Shown here: piece after piece, positions 18,558 to 27,989 of the stretch
Numbering within the stretch: the first letter of the stretch is position 1
Layout of the letters: each line of letters starts with the position of its first letter
DNA from: an uncultured Ruminococcus sp.
GTDB lineage: Bacteria > Bacillota > Clostridia > Oscillospirales > Ruminococcaceae
Length of the DNA: 64,000 nt
Direction: 5' to 3'
NCBI GenBank assembly: GCA_900318825.1
Contig: ONMB01000006.1
Location: 1 to 64,000, forward strand
The notes under the pieces: generated by a model
Seen by the model: only the letters and a program-made list of their open reading frames with translations
What the model was told of the DNA's origin: nothing
Databases searched by the model: none
Made by a program: the position numbers and the translations under genes

Positions 18558-20030
18558 TCACTTCTCCTTTCGTGAAATGCGGCGCTTTTTTCTGCGGTGC
18601 AGGAGCACGGCAGCTGCTGAAGCGCCGGTCAGCGTCAGAACTATCGCGGTAAAATGCGATCTTATGAATTCTCTCCGGTAGCCCTCGAAAGCCTTGTTGT
18701 ATATCTCGGGCGAACCGGCGAGCTTTGCGTACTTCATAGAGCCCTTGTAGTCGCCCTTCCTGAGCAGAGCCGATGCGACTCCGAGATTTGCGCGGCGGTA
18801 GTTGCCGTCGTGCCTGAGCACCTCGTACCAAGGCTCGAGAGCCTCCTCGTAATATCCGGCATTGTAGAGCGAATTTGCCTTGTGTACAGCCGCCCCGAAC
18901 GGAGTCTCCCTGAAAACGGTTATCGTGTCCTTGACCGAATCGGCAACATACAGGCAGTTGCCGCAGCTCTCGACAGCTGCCGCCGATGTAAAGCCCCCGA
19001 GCTGGTCTGACTTTTCGCCGACAATGAACAGAAGTCCGCACTCGTCATCATACTGGAAAATACGTCCTGTGGTGTAGTCAAGGCAGTTTATGCAGCCGTC
19101 AGCCGAAACTTCTATATCTGTGATAGCCGGCGCCATGAGAATGCTCTTTGAGGCGTCGTACATCGGTCTGTTGTCGCCGAAGGAGAGTTCCTTTGCGGCA
19201 AAGATGTTCTTGCCGGCAGCGTTGAGCTTTTTGACGGTATCGGTCTTCTGTGTGGAGGAAGCCGTGCAGGTATAGATGAAGTCTCCGTCGATGTCAAAGC
19301 CGGTTATACCGGTAGGAACGTTTCTCGTGCGTCGGGACTTCTTCTCCTCGGTCATAAAGAGCCTGCGGATAAAGCTGCCGATTATCTCCGCAGTCGGCTG
19401 GACTCTGTTCGAGCCGTAAAAGCCCATAAATTCGCCCTTAGGGCTGAACATTGCCGCACCTGTGGTGATGTTTCCGAGCACGACATAGATGTTGCCAGCC
19501 TTGTCCGCGAGAACTCTCTGCGGCTTGAAGGTCGGGGCGGTGTACATCTCCGAACCGGGCATCTTTATCTCAAGAACGACCATTCTGTCCTTCGTGGCAA
19601 CGAGGACTCTCTCGTTCTCACTGTCAGCGATGTAGATATAGCCGGTATAGTCCGAAACATAGACTCCCTTTGGCGTTTTCAGCTTTGTACGGCTGCCGTC
19701 CGGCATGATGAAGCGGTCGTACACTCCCTGCGAATGGGTGAGCCCGCTGTCCGTGACGACTATGCGGTCGTTCTTTGAATCGGCTATGTAAAGGCTATCG
19801 CTGCCGTCAAAGAAAATGTCGCTCGGGGCATCAAAGCTGCCGGCGCCTATATCGCTGCCGGAGACTGCTCTGTCCGGAATATAGCCTGCCTGTGAGGGTA
19901 TTGCCTCGCCCCAGACATCATAGTTATAGGTCTCACCGTTCCCGGCACTTGCAGCGGCAGAGGTCAGCGAAGCTCCTGCCAGTATCAGCGACATTCCGAA
20001 GGAGAGCAGCATTTTCAGAGTTTTTCTCAT
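18558..20030 (-). CDS. secreted NHL beta-propeller protein with TPR and C-terminal anchor
   Basis: A 490-residue protein. The signal peptide is at 1-30. Repeats of the form LYIADSKNDRIVV, IYIADSENERVLV, IYVVLGN and LYVADSVKDTITV mark an NHL/six-bladed propeller (about 45-380). Two TPR-like helices follow (ANSLYNAGYYEEAL, ASALLRKGDYKGSM; about 380-440). One membrane segment and a basic tail end the protein (about 455-490). The start is set at 20030, where GGGGG precedes the ATG and a signal peptide begins; a longer frame to 20081 overlaps the upstream permease. Probably a membrane-anchored outside sensor or scaffold for the importer. Confidence 0.75.
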   Translation of the reverse strand: MRKTLKMLLSFGMSLILAGASLTSAAASAGNGETYNYDVWGEAIPSQAGYIPDRAVSGSDIGAGSFDAPSDIFFDGSDSLYIADSKNDRIVVTDSGLTHSQGVYDRFIMPDGSRTKLKTPKGVYVSDYTGYIYIADSENERVLVATKDRMVVLEIKMPGSEMYTAPTFKPQRVLADKAGNIYVVLGNITTGAAMFSPKGEFMGFYGSNRVQPTAEIIGSFIRRLFMTEEKKSRRTRNVPTGITGFDIDGDFIYTCTASSTQKTDTVKKLNAAGKNIFAAKELSFGDNRPMYDASKSILMAPAITDIEVSADGCINCLDYTTGRIFQYDDECGLLFIVGEKSDQLGGFTSAAAVESCGNCLYVADSVKDTITVFRETPFGAAVHKANSLYNAGYYEEALEPWYEVLRHDGNYRRANLGVASALLRKGDYKGSMKYAKLAGSPEIYNKAFEGYRREFIRSHFTAIVLTLTGASAAAVLLHRRKKRRISRKEK

Positions 20031-20040
20031 ACCGTGCCCC

Positions 20041-20919
20041 CTATTCCTTGATACCGGAATGCGCCATAGTCTCGATGACATAGCGCTGTGCCAGTACGAA
20101 AACTATCATCGGCGGTATCAGCATGAAAACTGCCGCTGCCATTGCTACTCCGGCTCTCGCCATTCCGGACGAAGCCGCCTGCGCAACAACGGTCGGGAGA
20201 GTCTTGTACTGCTCCTGAAATACCAGCGAGCCTGCCTGAATGTTCCAGGCCGCCTGGAAAGCGAATATGATGAGAGTCATAAGTGCAGGCTTCTGATTGG
20301 GTATGACTATCTGCCAGCATATGCGGAAAAGTCCTGCGCCGTCCACCTTTGCGGACTCGATCACGGAGTCCGGCATCTGACTTATGGACTGCCTCATGAG
20401 AAAAAGTCCCATGGGCGATGCTATCGAGGGGAGTATCAGTGCGAGAGGATTGTCGATGAGGTGCAGCTTGGACATCACCATATACTGCATTATGTAGATG
20501 ACGTTGCTCTGGTACAGGAGAGCTATGACTATGACGTGGTTTATGAGCCTGCTCCCCGGGAAACGGCACTTCGCCAGTACGAACGCCGCCATTGACGAGA
20601 ACACGCATTGCAGAACGGTCACCGAAACTGTCACCGCCACACTGTTGAAGACATATCTCGAAAACGGTACTCTGCTCTGTCTCACCGACTCGAACATATC
20701 CCGGAAATTGTCAAGCGTAGGTCTTATGACGTACATCTTCGGCGGGAACACAAAAAGCTCCTCGACCGGCTTTACCGACATTACAACAGTAAGGTATATG
20801 GGCAGGAGCATAAAAAGTCCGAGGACGCTCAGGACGATGAAGATAGCAGCTGTTCCGCCGAGTCTTCTGCCGACGCGTCTGTTTGAAGCCTTCAGTTTCG
20901 CGGTATCGACCTGAGTCAT
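20041..20919 (-). CDS. sugar-type ABC transporter permease, MalG class (first pair)
   Basis: A 292-residue membrane protein with six membrane segments. The EAA loop reads VIESAKVDGAGLFRICWQIVIP, and the C-terminus QRYVIETMAHSGIKE is typical of this class. The ATG has AAGGAGGG upstream. It is 12 bases after its partner permease. Confidence 0.9.
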   Translation of the reverse strand: MTQVDTAKLKASNRRVGRRLGGTAAIFIVLSVLGLFMLLPIYLTVVMSVKPVEELFVFPPKMYVIRPTLDNFRDMFESVRQSRVPFSRYVFNSVAVTVSVTVLQCVFSSMAAFVLAKCRFPGSRLINHVIVIALLYQSNVIYIMQYMVMSKLHLIDNPLALILPSIASPMGLFLMRQSISQMPDSVIESAKVDGAGLFRICWQIVIPNQKPALMTLIIFAFQAAWNIQAGSLVFQEQYKTLPTVVAQAASSGMARAGVAMAAAVFMLIPPMIVFVLAQRYVIETMAHSGIKE

Positions 20920-20931
20920 TGTCCGCCCTCC

Positions 20932-21840
20932 TTAATCCATATATTTTTTCAGTGCCCTGCTTATCAGCTTGTTGCACAGGAACATCGCGGCAAACAGTAT
21001 CGTGCATATCGCCGCGGCGTAGCCCATTTCAAAGCGTACCCAGCCGTAATCGTAGGCGTGAGTCATTATCGTATGGGCTTTGTAGTCCGTACTCGGGAAG
21101 CCGACGAGGTTCTGCGCGACCGTTCCGGCTGTGAACGAGCTGACTATCTGCATGACCGCCGCGAACATGAGCTGCGGTCCCATGGACGGGATAACGATGT
21201 AGATGAGCTCCTGCCAGCGGGTGCGTATGCCCTCGACCGCGCCAGCCTCGTAGAGAGTGCGGTCGATGTTCTGGAAACCGGCTCTCAGCGCAAGGAAGCC
21301 TGCTCCGAGCGATATCCACAGCTGTACCACGATAGTCACGCCGAGAATGTACCGCCCGTCCGTGAGCCACTGGACCGGAGCATTTATCAGTCCGAGCTCA
21401 AGCAGGAAGGAGTTGAGATAGCCGTTTATGTCGCCGCTGAAAATGAGCTGCCATACAGTGTAGACGTTCGCCATTGAAGGCGCGTAGAATATCAGAGTGA
21501 ATACGGTCTTCAGCTTCGGGTGGAGCTCGTTTATCAGCCACGCCAGCATAAAGCAGAGGAAGTAGCTGACCGGTCCCGTAAGGAACGCGAACACTATCGT
21601 CACCCTTATCGACCGTATGAACACCTTGTCCGAGAGGAAAAGCGTAGTATAGTTCGACAGTCCCACATATTTCGGCGGCTTTGCCATATCGAAGTCGGTG
21701 AACCCTATCGGCAGGGACATCACTACCGGTACTATCGTGAACACGGTGAAGAATATCATAAACGGCGCAAGCATAAGGTAACAGCCTTTGTTCCGCTTTA
21801 TATCCGCCCAGAGCTTTGCAGCCCGCGACTTCCTGTTCAA
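20932..21840 (-). CDS. sugar-type ABC transporter permease, MalF class (first pair)
   Basis: A 302-residue permease with six membrane segments. The EAA loop reads LYEAGAVEGIRTRWQELIYIVIP. The start is taken as TTG at 21840 because AAAGGAG lies 9 bases upstream; a GTG at 21849 abuts the Shine-Dalgarno. It directly follows the solute-binding protein gene. Confidence 0.9.
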   Translation of the reverse strand: MNRKSRAAKLWADIKRNKGCYLMLAPFMIFFTVFTIVPVVMSLPIGFTDFDMAKPPKYVGLSNYTTLFLSDKVFIRSIRVTIVFAFLTGPVSYFLCFMLAWLINELHPKLKTVFTLIFYAPSMANVYTVWQLIFSGDINGYLNSFLLELGLINAPVQWLTDGRYILGVTIVVQLWISLGAGFLALRAGFQNIDRTLYEAGAVEGIRTRWQELIYIVIPSMGPQLMFAAVMQIVSSFTAGTVAQNLVGFPSTDYKAHTIMTHAYDYGWVRFEMGYAAAICTILFAAMFLCNKLISRALKKYMD

Positions 21841-21864
21841 AGGGCTCACCTCCTTTCAGTAATA

Positions 21865-24816
21865 TCAGTCAAGCCCGAGGTTTTTACGTTTTCGGGTTAT
21901 CTCGTCGTTGATGTCGCGCGTGTACCAGATAAGGGTATCGCGCGGTTTTTTCTGTTCGTTGACGGTCTCACGGAAGGCGTTCATGATGTTTCGCGTGACC
22001 GCGTATGAGGACGGCAGCACGGGTATTTCAGCAAGCTCGTCCTGCTGGGCTCTGAGTCTGCGGAGCTCCTCCTGCGGCCACGAGAGCTGCCCGAGAGCTT
22101 CAACATTTGCTGTATCGAAACGCCCCATGGTACCGAGCAAGCCCTCCATGCGCATACCGAGCTCCGCCTGAGTCTCCGTGCTCGTGAACCACTTGATGAA
22201 CTCCCAGCCGTTCTCTTTGCTGTCGATGCTGTTGAATATCACCGCGCCTGTGCCGTTGGAATTTGCCGCGTGAGAGACCGTTCCGTCCTCACGCCTTGTG
22301 CCGGGAACAGGACAGAAGTCCCACAGACCGCTTATCTCCGGAGACGCAGCCTCAAGCTGATTTGCAAAGGTGTAGTTCGCAACGACCATAGGGTACTCGC
22401 CTGTGCGGAAACGGCTGAAAGCGTCATAGGTCTGCTCAAAGCTGTATTTGTTGTAGAAGTCCGTCCACTCCGAGAACGCCTGAACAGCTTCCGTAGTATC
22501 GAGCACCGCAGCGGTCTGACCGCTGTTGTAGTAGTTCATTCCCCTTTGCAGCATCAGCATAGCAAAGGTGTGACCGGCTTCTGTTGCCGGAGAGATGTTT
22601 GTCGGCGGCAGGACGAGTCCGCACGACATATAGTTCCGCTGGACTGCCGGGAGCATATCCCGGAGGTCGTCCCATGTCTCCGGCGGACTGCTGAAACCGA
22701 GCTCGGACAGTATATCCGTCCGGTAGAAAAGCATCGGGAAGCTCTGACTCACCGGCAGACCGTAAGTTCCGCCGTTGTACTGATACTGCGTCAGGGCGTT
22801 CTTCTGAAAGCGTCCTCTCACCTCGTCAAAGTCACTGAACTGAGAGACGTCCGTGAGTAGGTCACGCGCCGCGAGGTTCACCGGGAACTCCCCGCCGAGG
22901 AACAGCGCAACGTCAGGACCTTTTCCGGCAAGCGTTGCCTCGATGATACCGCCGGAAACGAGCTCGACCGATACCGGTATGCCCGACTGCGGCATAAAGC
23001 GTTCCTCTGTCAGTTCCTTGACTATCTGCGCCTGATCGCGGCCGAGTGCCACCCAGACCTTCACGGACTCATCGCCGCTGACGTCCGAGAGAGTGGTATA
23101 GTCCTCGAAGAAGGAGCCGATGAAGGCGTCCACGCCGAATTTCACGGACTTTCCGAGCTTCTTCTTACAGCTTGTGAAGTCAGCTCCCTCCGAGGCGAAT
23201 TCGATATAGTCCACCTCGAGCGGCTGGTCGCGGTATTCCCTCATCCACGCCGAAACAGCGGTGATGTTGTCCTTTATCTGCGGCAGGTAGGACGGTATTT
23301 TCAGCGGCTTGTCAGTGCATTTGTCGAGTATGACCGTCATTCTTTCGAGGACTGCCGCTTCTGAGCCGGAGCTTCCGGAAATATCCTCGATGCCGTCCTG
23401 AATATCTCTGAATTCGTCCGAGAGCCTTTCAAATTCGCCGACGAGCTCCGGTATCTTTTCGTGGACGTAGTAGTCCGTGTATTTGTCCGGAACAGGTCCG
23501 GTTATCATCAGCACCTTGCGGTAATACGAGTTCATCTCAGCAATAGCCTTGTCGAGTCTGCGCATATATCCGCCTATCTCTCCCGGAACGGCTTCCATTG
23601 AGAGAGTGTGGTCACTGGTGTGGTCGAGGTAGACGTAAATGTCCTCGCCGTCCGAGGTCTGCGGAACTTCACAGTTCCAGTCCTTGCAGTAAGGGAACGA
23701 TACTCCGTCAAACTCGCCGCAGAGCACCTTGCCGTCAACTCTGATACGGCGGTCGGAGCTCAGTCCGCGCATACGATTCTGGCGGTACTTTATGCCTATC
23801 CTGTACCAGCCGGAGCTGCCCACAGCCTCCTTCGGGATATCCCATGTTATAGTCTGCTGAGCCTTCTGCCAGTTTCCGCCGCCGATAGTGTTGTAAACGA
23901 CCTTGCGCGGATCGGAAGGCGAAACATTATAGTGTATATTGTCGTATGTCGGGTAGAGCGTAGGATCGGACTTGAAGGCGGCATTCTCGCCCTCTATCCT
24001 GAAAAGCCGCGCCGGAGTTTCTCCCCTTGAGACCTCCGCGCTGACGGAAGAGATATATTCCCCGTAGGTCGGCAGCTCCTCCGGCGTATAGAACCGGAAG
24101 CTGTCTATCACGAACTGCGCTCTCTCGGAGCTGAAAGTCACCTCGTGTCTGCCTTTTTCAAGGAAAAATATGAGCGGCTCACTGAAAAGCCCGTCCGTGT
24201 CCCCGAACGGCAGCGTCTGCCACATTTCCCTCTGGATCTGCGTCGGACGGACCTGATTTCCGCGGCTGTCCTTGTGTATCTCCTGCGAATTCTCCCACAC
24301 TCTGCCGAGCGTTATGCGCGAAGCCGTACTGAACGGCACCCTGCCGTCTATCTTCATTGAGAGCTCTATCGGCTGAGTCCCGGACTTCAAGCCGCAGTAA
24401 GTCATTTCGGCACAGTATATGCCGGTCTCTGGGACGTCGAAGCTGTAACTCACCTCACCGTCCGGACTTTCCCACTTCAGCACATCTTTGTGAGTCTCAC
24501 CGGAAGCATTATAGTCGCCTGTTGTGATATCGCCCCCGGACCGGACATAGTCCCTGCCCTTAACGGTGAACGAGCAGCCTGTCCGCGGACTTTCACAGTA
24601 GGTGTCATAGTAATCGCTGTAAGTCATCACGTCGGAAGCGGAGCTGTCGAACGAGTAGTAGTCCTCCTTCATCGCCTCAACAGTCGCAGCGGACACTGTA
24701 TATCCATCGGTCCTGCCGGCAGAAAAAGCCTGTAATGCGCCTTCTGAACTGCCTGCTGCTATAAGCAGGGACATAGCTCCGGCAATGACACCGCGAAGTG
24801 ATCTCCCGAGTTTCAA
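21865..24816 (-). CDS. very large extracellular solute-binding protein of a sugar ABC importer
   Basis: A 983-residue secreted protein, more than twice the usual size (400-550). After the signal peptide (1-30) about 530 residues form a beta-rich N-terminal region with two carbohydrate-binding-like modules (for example ETGIYCAEMTYCGLKSG and EAVGSSGWYRIGIKYRQNRMRG). The last 425 residues are a classic family-1 binding protein (VKVWVALGRDQ, GPDVALFLGGEFPVNLAA, YGLPVSQSFPMLFYRTDIL, GAVIFNS). The start is TTG at 24816, with AAGGAGG 8 bases upstream; a longer frame to 24969 would run through the promoter. It is first in the operon. The ligand is unknown, probably a complex glycan. Confidence 0.85.
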   Translation of the reverse strand: MKLGRSLRGVIAGAMSLLIAAGSSEGALQAFSAGRTDGYTVSAATVEAMKEDYYSFDSSASDVMTYSDYYDTYCESPRTGCSFTVKGRDYVRSGGDITTGDYNASGETHKDVLKWESPDGEVSYSFDVPETGIYCAEMTYCGLKSGTQPIELSMKIDGRVPFSTASRITLGRVWENSQEIHKDSRGNQVRPTQIQREMWQTLPFGDTDGLFSEPLIFFLEKGRHEVTFSSERAQFVIDSFRFYTPEELPTYGEYISSVSAEVSRGETPARLFRIEGENAAFKSDPTLYPTYDNIHYNVSPSDPRKVVYNTIGGGNWQKAQQTITWDIPKEAVGSSGWYRIGIKYRQNRMRGLSSDRRIRVDGKVLCGEFDGVSFPYCKDWNCEVPQTSDGEDIYVYLDHTSDHTLSMEAVPGEIGGYMRRLDKAIAEMNSYYRKVLMITGPVPDKYTDYYVHEKIPELVGEFERLSDEFRDIQDGIEDISGSSGSEAAVLERMTVILDKCTDKPLKIPSYLPQIKDNITAVSAWMREYRDQPLEVDYIEFASEGADFTSCKKKLGKSVKFGVDAFIGSFFEDYTTLSDVSGDESVKVWVALGRDQAQIVKELTEERFMPQSGIPVSVELVSGGIIEATLAGKGPDVALFLGGEFPVNLAARDLLTDVSQFSDFDEVRGRFQKNALTQYQYNGGTYGLPVSQSFPMLFYRTDILSELGFSSPPETWDDLRDMLPAVQRNYMSCGLVLPPTNISPATEAGHTFAMLMLQRGMNYYNSGQTAAVLDTTEAVQAFSEWTDFYNKYSFEQTYDAFSRFRTGEYPMVVANYTFANQLEAASPEISGLWDFCPVPGTRREDGTVSHAANSNGTGAVIFNSIDSKENGWEFIKWFTSTETQAELGMRMEGLLGTMGRFDTANVEALGQLSWPQEELRRLRAQQDELAEIPVLPSSYAVTRNIMNAFRETVNEQKKPRDTLIWYTRDINDEITRKRKNLGLD

Positions 24817-24882
24817 GCTGTCCGCCTCCTTCCGTTTTTGTGTAGAAAATGCACCTTTTCTTAAAATAGTACACTTATAATA

Positions 24883-24911
24883 AGTATAGCAAATCCACAC
24901 GCCATTGTCAA
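24883..24911 (-). promoter_or_regulatory. promoter of the eight-gene ABC operon
   Basis: Perfect TTGACA (24906-24911), 17-base spacer, TATACT (24883-24888) on the minus strand, about 65 bases before the TTG start. It faces away from the plus-strand promoter at 24978. Confidence 0.82.
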
Positions 24912-24977
24912 GGTAAAAAACGCAGTCCCGGCAGATGTTATCCGCGCCGTTGCAAACCTGATATCGCAATTTTTAGA

Positions 24978-25006
24978 TTGACAACAGCAGGTGATTGTTG
25001 TATAAT
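24978..25006 (+). promoter_or_regulatory. promoter of the Nat-type ABC exporter
   Basis: TTGACA (24978-24983), 17-base spacer, TATAAT (25001-25006), a consensus sigma-A promoter 48 bases before the ATG. Confidence 0.85.
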
Positions 25007-25053
25007 AGAGTAAAGTTTTTTAACTCACTAATATATCGAAAAGAGGTCAAGCA

Positions 25054-25794
25054 ATGGCTGACGTACTTGAAGTAAAGGGGCTATCTAAGCAGTATTCCAA
25101 GGTGCTTGCTGCTGACAATATCAGCTTCTCTGTCGGAGAGGGCGAGATATTTGCACTTCTCGGTCCCAACGGCGCAGGAAAAACCACCACTATCCGCATG
25201 ATATCGACTCTGCTCACACCAACTGCCGGCGATGCGATCGTCGCAGGTCACAGCATTATAAAGGAACCAGCCAAGGTCCGCGAAAATATCACCTACCTCC
25301 CCGACGAGGCAGGTGCCTATAAGAATATGACCGGTATCCGCTACCTGAGATTTATGGCAGGTCTGTTCACGACCGACCTCGACCAGCTCAACGCCTGCGT
25401 CGAAAGGGCTAAGAAGATTTGCGGTCTCGGCGACCGTCTTGAGGACAAGATAGGCAGTTACAGCCGCGGTATGATAAGGAAACTGCTCCTTGCGCGAGCT
25501 GTTATGACCAAGCCTAAGCTCGCTATCCTCGATGAACCGACAAGCGGTCTCGACGTTCTCAACGCTATCGAGATAAGAAAAATGATAAAACAGCTCGCAG
25601 CTGAGGAGAAGATGTCATTTCTGCTCTCCTCGCACAATATGCTCGAGATAGAGTTCATCTCCGACCGCGTGGGAATAGTTTCCGGCGGACATCTGCTCGT
25701 AATGGGTTCGGCAGCCGAGCTGAAGGAGCGTTACAGCGCTGCCAATCTCGAAGAAGTATTTGAAAGGGTGGTGAACGAGAATGAAATTCATTAA
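25054..25794 (+). CDS. ABC transporter ATP-binding protein, NatA-like
   Basis: A 246-residue ATPase. Walker A GPNGAGKTTT (about 37-46), signature YSRGMIRKLLLARA (about 135-148), and Walker B KLAILDEP (about 153-160) are intact. The signature has YSRGM in place of LSGGQ, which is common in NatA-type exporters. It overlaps the permease gene by 14 bases and the two form a complete exporter. The substrate is not evident; Na+ export is the name-giving function of the family only. Confidence 0.88.
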   Translation: MADVLEVKGLSKQYSKVLAADNISFSVGEGEIFALLGPNGAGKTTTIRMISTLLTPTAGDAIVAGHSIIKEPAKVRENITYLPDEAGAYKNMTGIRYLRFMAGLFTTDLDQLNACVERAKKICGLGDRLEDKIGSYSRGMIRKLLLARAVMTKPKLAILDEPTSGLDVLNAIEIRKMIKQLAAEEKMSFLLSSHNMLEIEFISDRVGIVSGGHLLVMGSAAELKERYSAANLEEVFERVVNENEIH

Positions 25795-27121
25795 TCTGCT
25801 GAAAAAAGAGCTGTCAGAGCTCATAACAGTACAGATGCTTCTCGGACTCGTCGTCACGCTCGGAATATTCATGGCGCTCGGCAGCGTTATGGACACGACT
25901 ATCGACGAAGCTGTCGAAAAGACCTCCAACTATACGATAAGGCTCATCGACCGCGACGATACCGAGTTTACACATGATATGATAAAGTCTATCGAAAAGG
26001 ACGGCAACAAGGTCCGCATCTTCACGGACAGCGGCGACGATTACGCTGATATCCTCAATTCAAACGATATCGACGACATCGTCATAATCCCCGAGGGCTT
26101 CACCGACAACATCAATAGTTCTAAGAAGCCCGAACTGATAACGGCAGCTAAAATGACCTCTGCCGCTACTATCTCCAATATCAATGCAGGTTCCGCGACC
26201 GCTGTTGAACTGATACAGAAGTACATTTCCTCAAAGCTCGCTGAAACAGGCGGTCTCTCTGAAAAACAGTATGAGCTCGTCAAAGAGCCTCTCACGCTGA
26301 AGGAGAACACCGTTGTTGCAGACAACTCGGCAGAAATAGCTTCCAGCAGCATTATGAGCAGGATAGCCATTCAGAATATGATGCTGCCTATCATAGTTTT
26401 CGTACTCATCATACTCACCTCGCAGATGCTCATGAGCGCAGTCGCAAACGAAAAGACCGACAAAACGCTTGAGACACTCCTCTCTGCACCTGTGTCAAGA
26501 GGAGCGGTCATCGGGGCAAAAATGCTCGCCGCAGCTGTCATAGCCCTGATAAATGCCGCAGTTTATATGGTGGGCTTCAAGGTCTGCATGGGAGACGCTA
26601 CCAGCAAGATATCGAGCACCGCAGGAGAACTCATAAGCGGTCAGGTCTCGGTAGACGAGGCTATGCGCCAGCTCGGAATGTCGCTCGGCGGTATGGACTA
26701 CTTCCTTGTGGGACTCCAGCTCTTCTTTACAATTATGATATGTCTCTCGGTATCGCTCGTGCTCGGAGCCCTCGTCAGTGACGCAAAGAACACCCAGAGC
26801 ATGATAATGCCGATAATGCTGCTCGCTATGATACCATACATCATCTCCGTGATGACAGACATCAACGCTCTGCCGACAGTTATACGCTACATCGTTTACG
26901 CTATCCCCTTCACACACACCTTTACAGCTATACCAAACCTTATGTTCGGCAGGACAGGTCTGTTCTTCGCAGGACTCATCTATCAGATAATAGTATTCAT
27001 CATCTGCATATTCTTCGCACTCAGACTCTTCATGTCAGACAAGCTGTTCACCATCTCGCTCAGCTTCGGACAGAAGTCTAAGTACAAGGCTAAAAAACGC
27101 AGAAAGTCTGCTGAAAAATGA
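25781..27121 (+). CDS. ABC transporter permease, NatB-like
   Basis: A 446-residue ABC-2 type permease. One membrane segment near the N-terminus (about 18-36), a large outside domain (about 45-190), then five or six membrane segments. The conserved NEKTDKTLETLLSAPVSRGAVIGAKM stretch before the second segment is the mark of NatB-type permeases. Its start lies inside the end of the ATPase gene, and the stop overlaps a frame leading to deoD. Confidence 0.85.
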   Translation: MKFINLLKKELSELITVQMLLGLVVTLGIFMALGSVMDTTIDEAVEKTSNYTIRLIDRDDTEFTHDMIKSIEKDGNKVRIFTDSGDDYADILNSNDIDDIVIIPEGFTDNINSSKKPELITAAKMTSAATISNINAGSATAVELIQKYISSKLAETGGLSEKQYELVKEPLTLKENTVVADNSAEIASSSIMSRIAIQNMMLPIIVFVLIILTSQMLMSAVANEKTDKTLETLLSAPVSRGAVIGAKMLAAAVIALINAAVYMVGFKVCMGDATSKISSTAGELISGQVSVDEAMRQLGMSLGGMDYFLVGLQLFFTIMICLSVSLVLGALVSDAKNTQSMIMPIMLLAMIPYIISVMTDINALPTVIRYIVYAIPFTHTFTAIPNLMFGRTGLFFAGLIYQIIVFIICIFFALRLFMSDKLFTISLSFGQKSKYKAKKRRKSAEK

Positions 27122-27141
27122 TCCGAAAGGGAGGAATTACT

Positions 27142-27849
27142 ATGCCAACTCCACACAACAGTGCAAACAAAGGCGATATCGCAAAGACCGTCCTCATGCC
27201 GGGCGATCCGCTGAGAGCTAAGTTCATCGCCGAGAATTACCTTGAGTCACCGGTATGCTACAACGAGGTACGCGGTATGCTCGGATATACCGGCACCTAC
27301 AAGGGAGTCCCCGTGTCAGTACAGGGCAGCGGAATGGGTATGCCGTCCATAGGCATATACTCATGGGAGCTTTTCAACCTGTACGATGTTGACAATATAA
27401 TCCGCGTGGGAAGCGCCGGCGGTATCATGGACAACGTTCAGCTCCGCGACATAGTCATTGCTATGAGTGCGAGTACCAACTCAGCATACGCAGACCAGTA
27501 CAAGCTGCCGGGAACGTACGCTCCCACGGCTTCATGGAAGCTGCTCAAAGCTGCCACAGAAGCTGCTGCAAGAAAGGGAGCTCCGTACCATGTGGGCAAC
27601 GTGTTCTCCAGCGATATGTTCTATGATGACGCAGACAGTCTCGCCGAATGGCAGAAGATGAACGTCATCGCTATCGAAATGGAAGCTGCCGGACTCTATA
27701 TGAACGCAGCCCGTGCAGGAAAGAATTCCCTTACGATACTCACAGTTTCTGACTGCCCGCTGAAAGGTCAGGCTACCACAGCCGAGGAGCGTCAGACCTC
27801 ATTCCGCGACATGATAGAGATAGCTCTCGAAGCTGTCCTCATGCTATAA
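27142..27849 (+). CDS. deoD: purine-nucleoside phosphorylase, DeoD type
   Basis: Cleaves purine (deoxy)nucleosides with phosphate in the salvage pathway. The 235-residue length and motifs match the hexameric bacterial type: MPGDPLRAKFIAENYL phosphate loop, RVGSAGG, IEMEAAGLYMNA ribose-binding segment and TVSDC with the catalytic Asp. The start is set at 27142, where GGGAGG precedes the ATG; an upstream in-frame ATG at 27118 overlaps the permease end. Probably co-transcribed with the ABC exporter. Confidence 0.95.
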   Translation: MPTPHNSANKGDIAKTVLMPGDPLRAKFIAENYLESPVCYNEVRGMLGYTGTYKGVPVSVQGSGMGMPSIGIYSWELFNLYDVDNIIRVGSAGGIMDNVQLRDIVIAMSASTNSAYADQYKLPGTYAPTASWKLLKAATEAAARKGAPYHVGNVFSSDMFYDDADSLAEWQKMNVIAIEMEAAGLYMNAARAGKNSLTILTVSDCPLKGQATTAEERQTSFRDMIEIALEAVLML

Positions 27850-27989
27850 ATCAATTTATGTATATAACGATTTAGCCGGTCGGGATCAGTGAGACGTTTG
27901 CGTTATCGCGCAAAACTGCACTCGTGAACGTCACTCGGCATCAGATCCGCCTGAAAAGTTATTTAAACACCGATCAAAAGGAGAAAAAT

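Noticed and set aside
24817..24969. N-terminal extension of the solute-binding protein
   Set aside because: It would pass through the promoter at 24883-24911 and precede the signal peptide; the TTG at 24816 has a strong Shine-Dalgarno.
27850..27989. Inverted GTTTGCG/CGCAAAAC and GTGA/TCAC bits between deoD and the lipoprotein gene
   Set aside because: Stems are imperfect and lack a T-run; no terminator, promoter or riboswitch could be supported.
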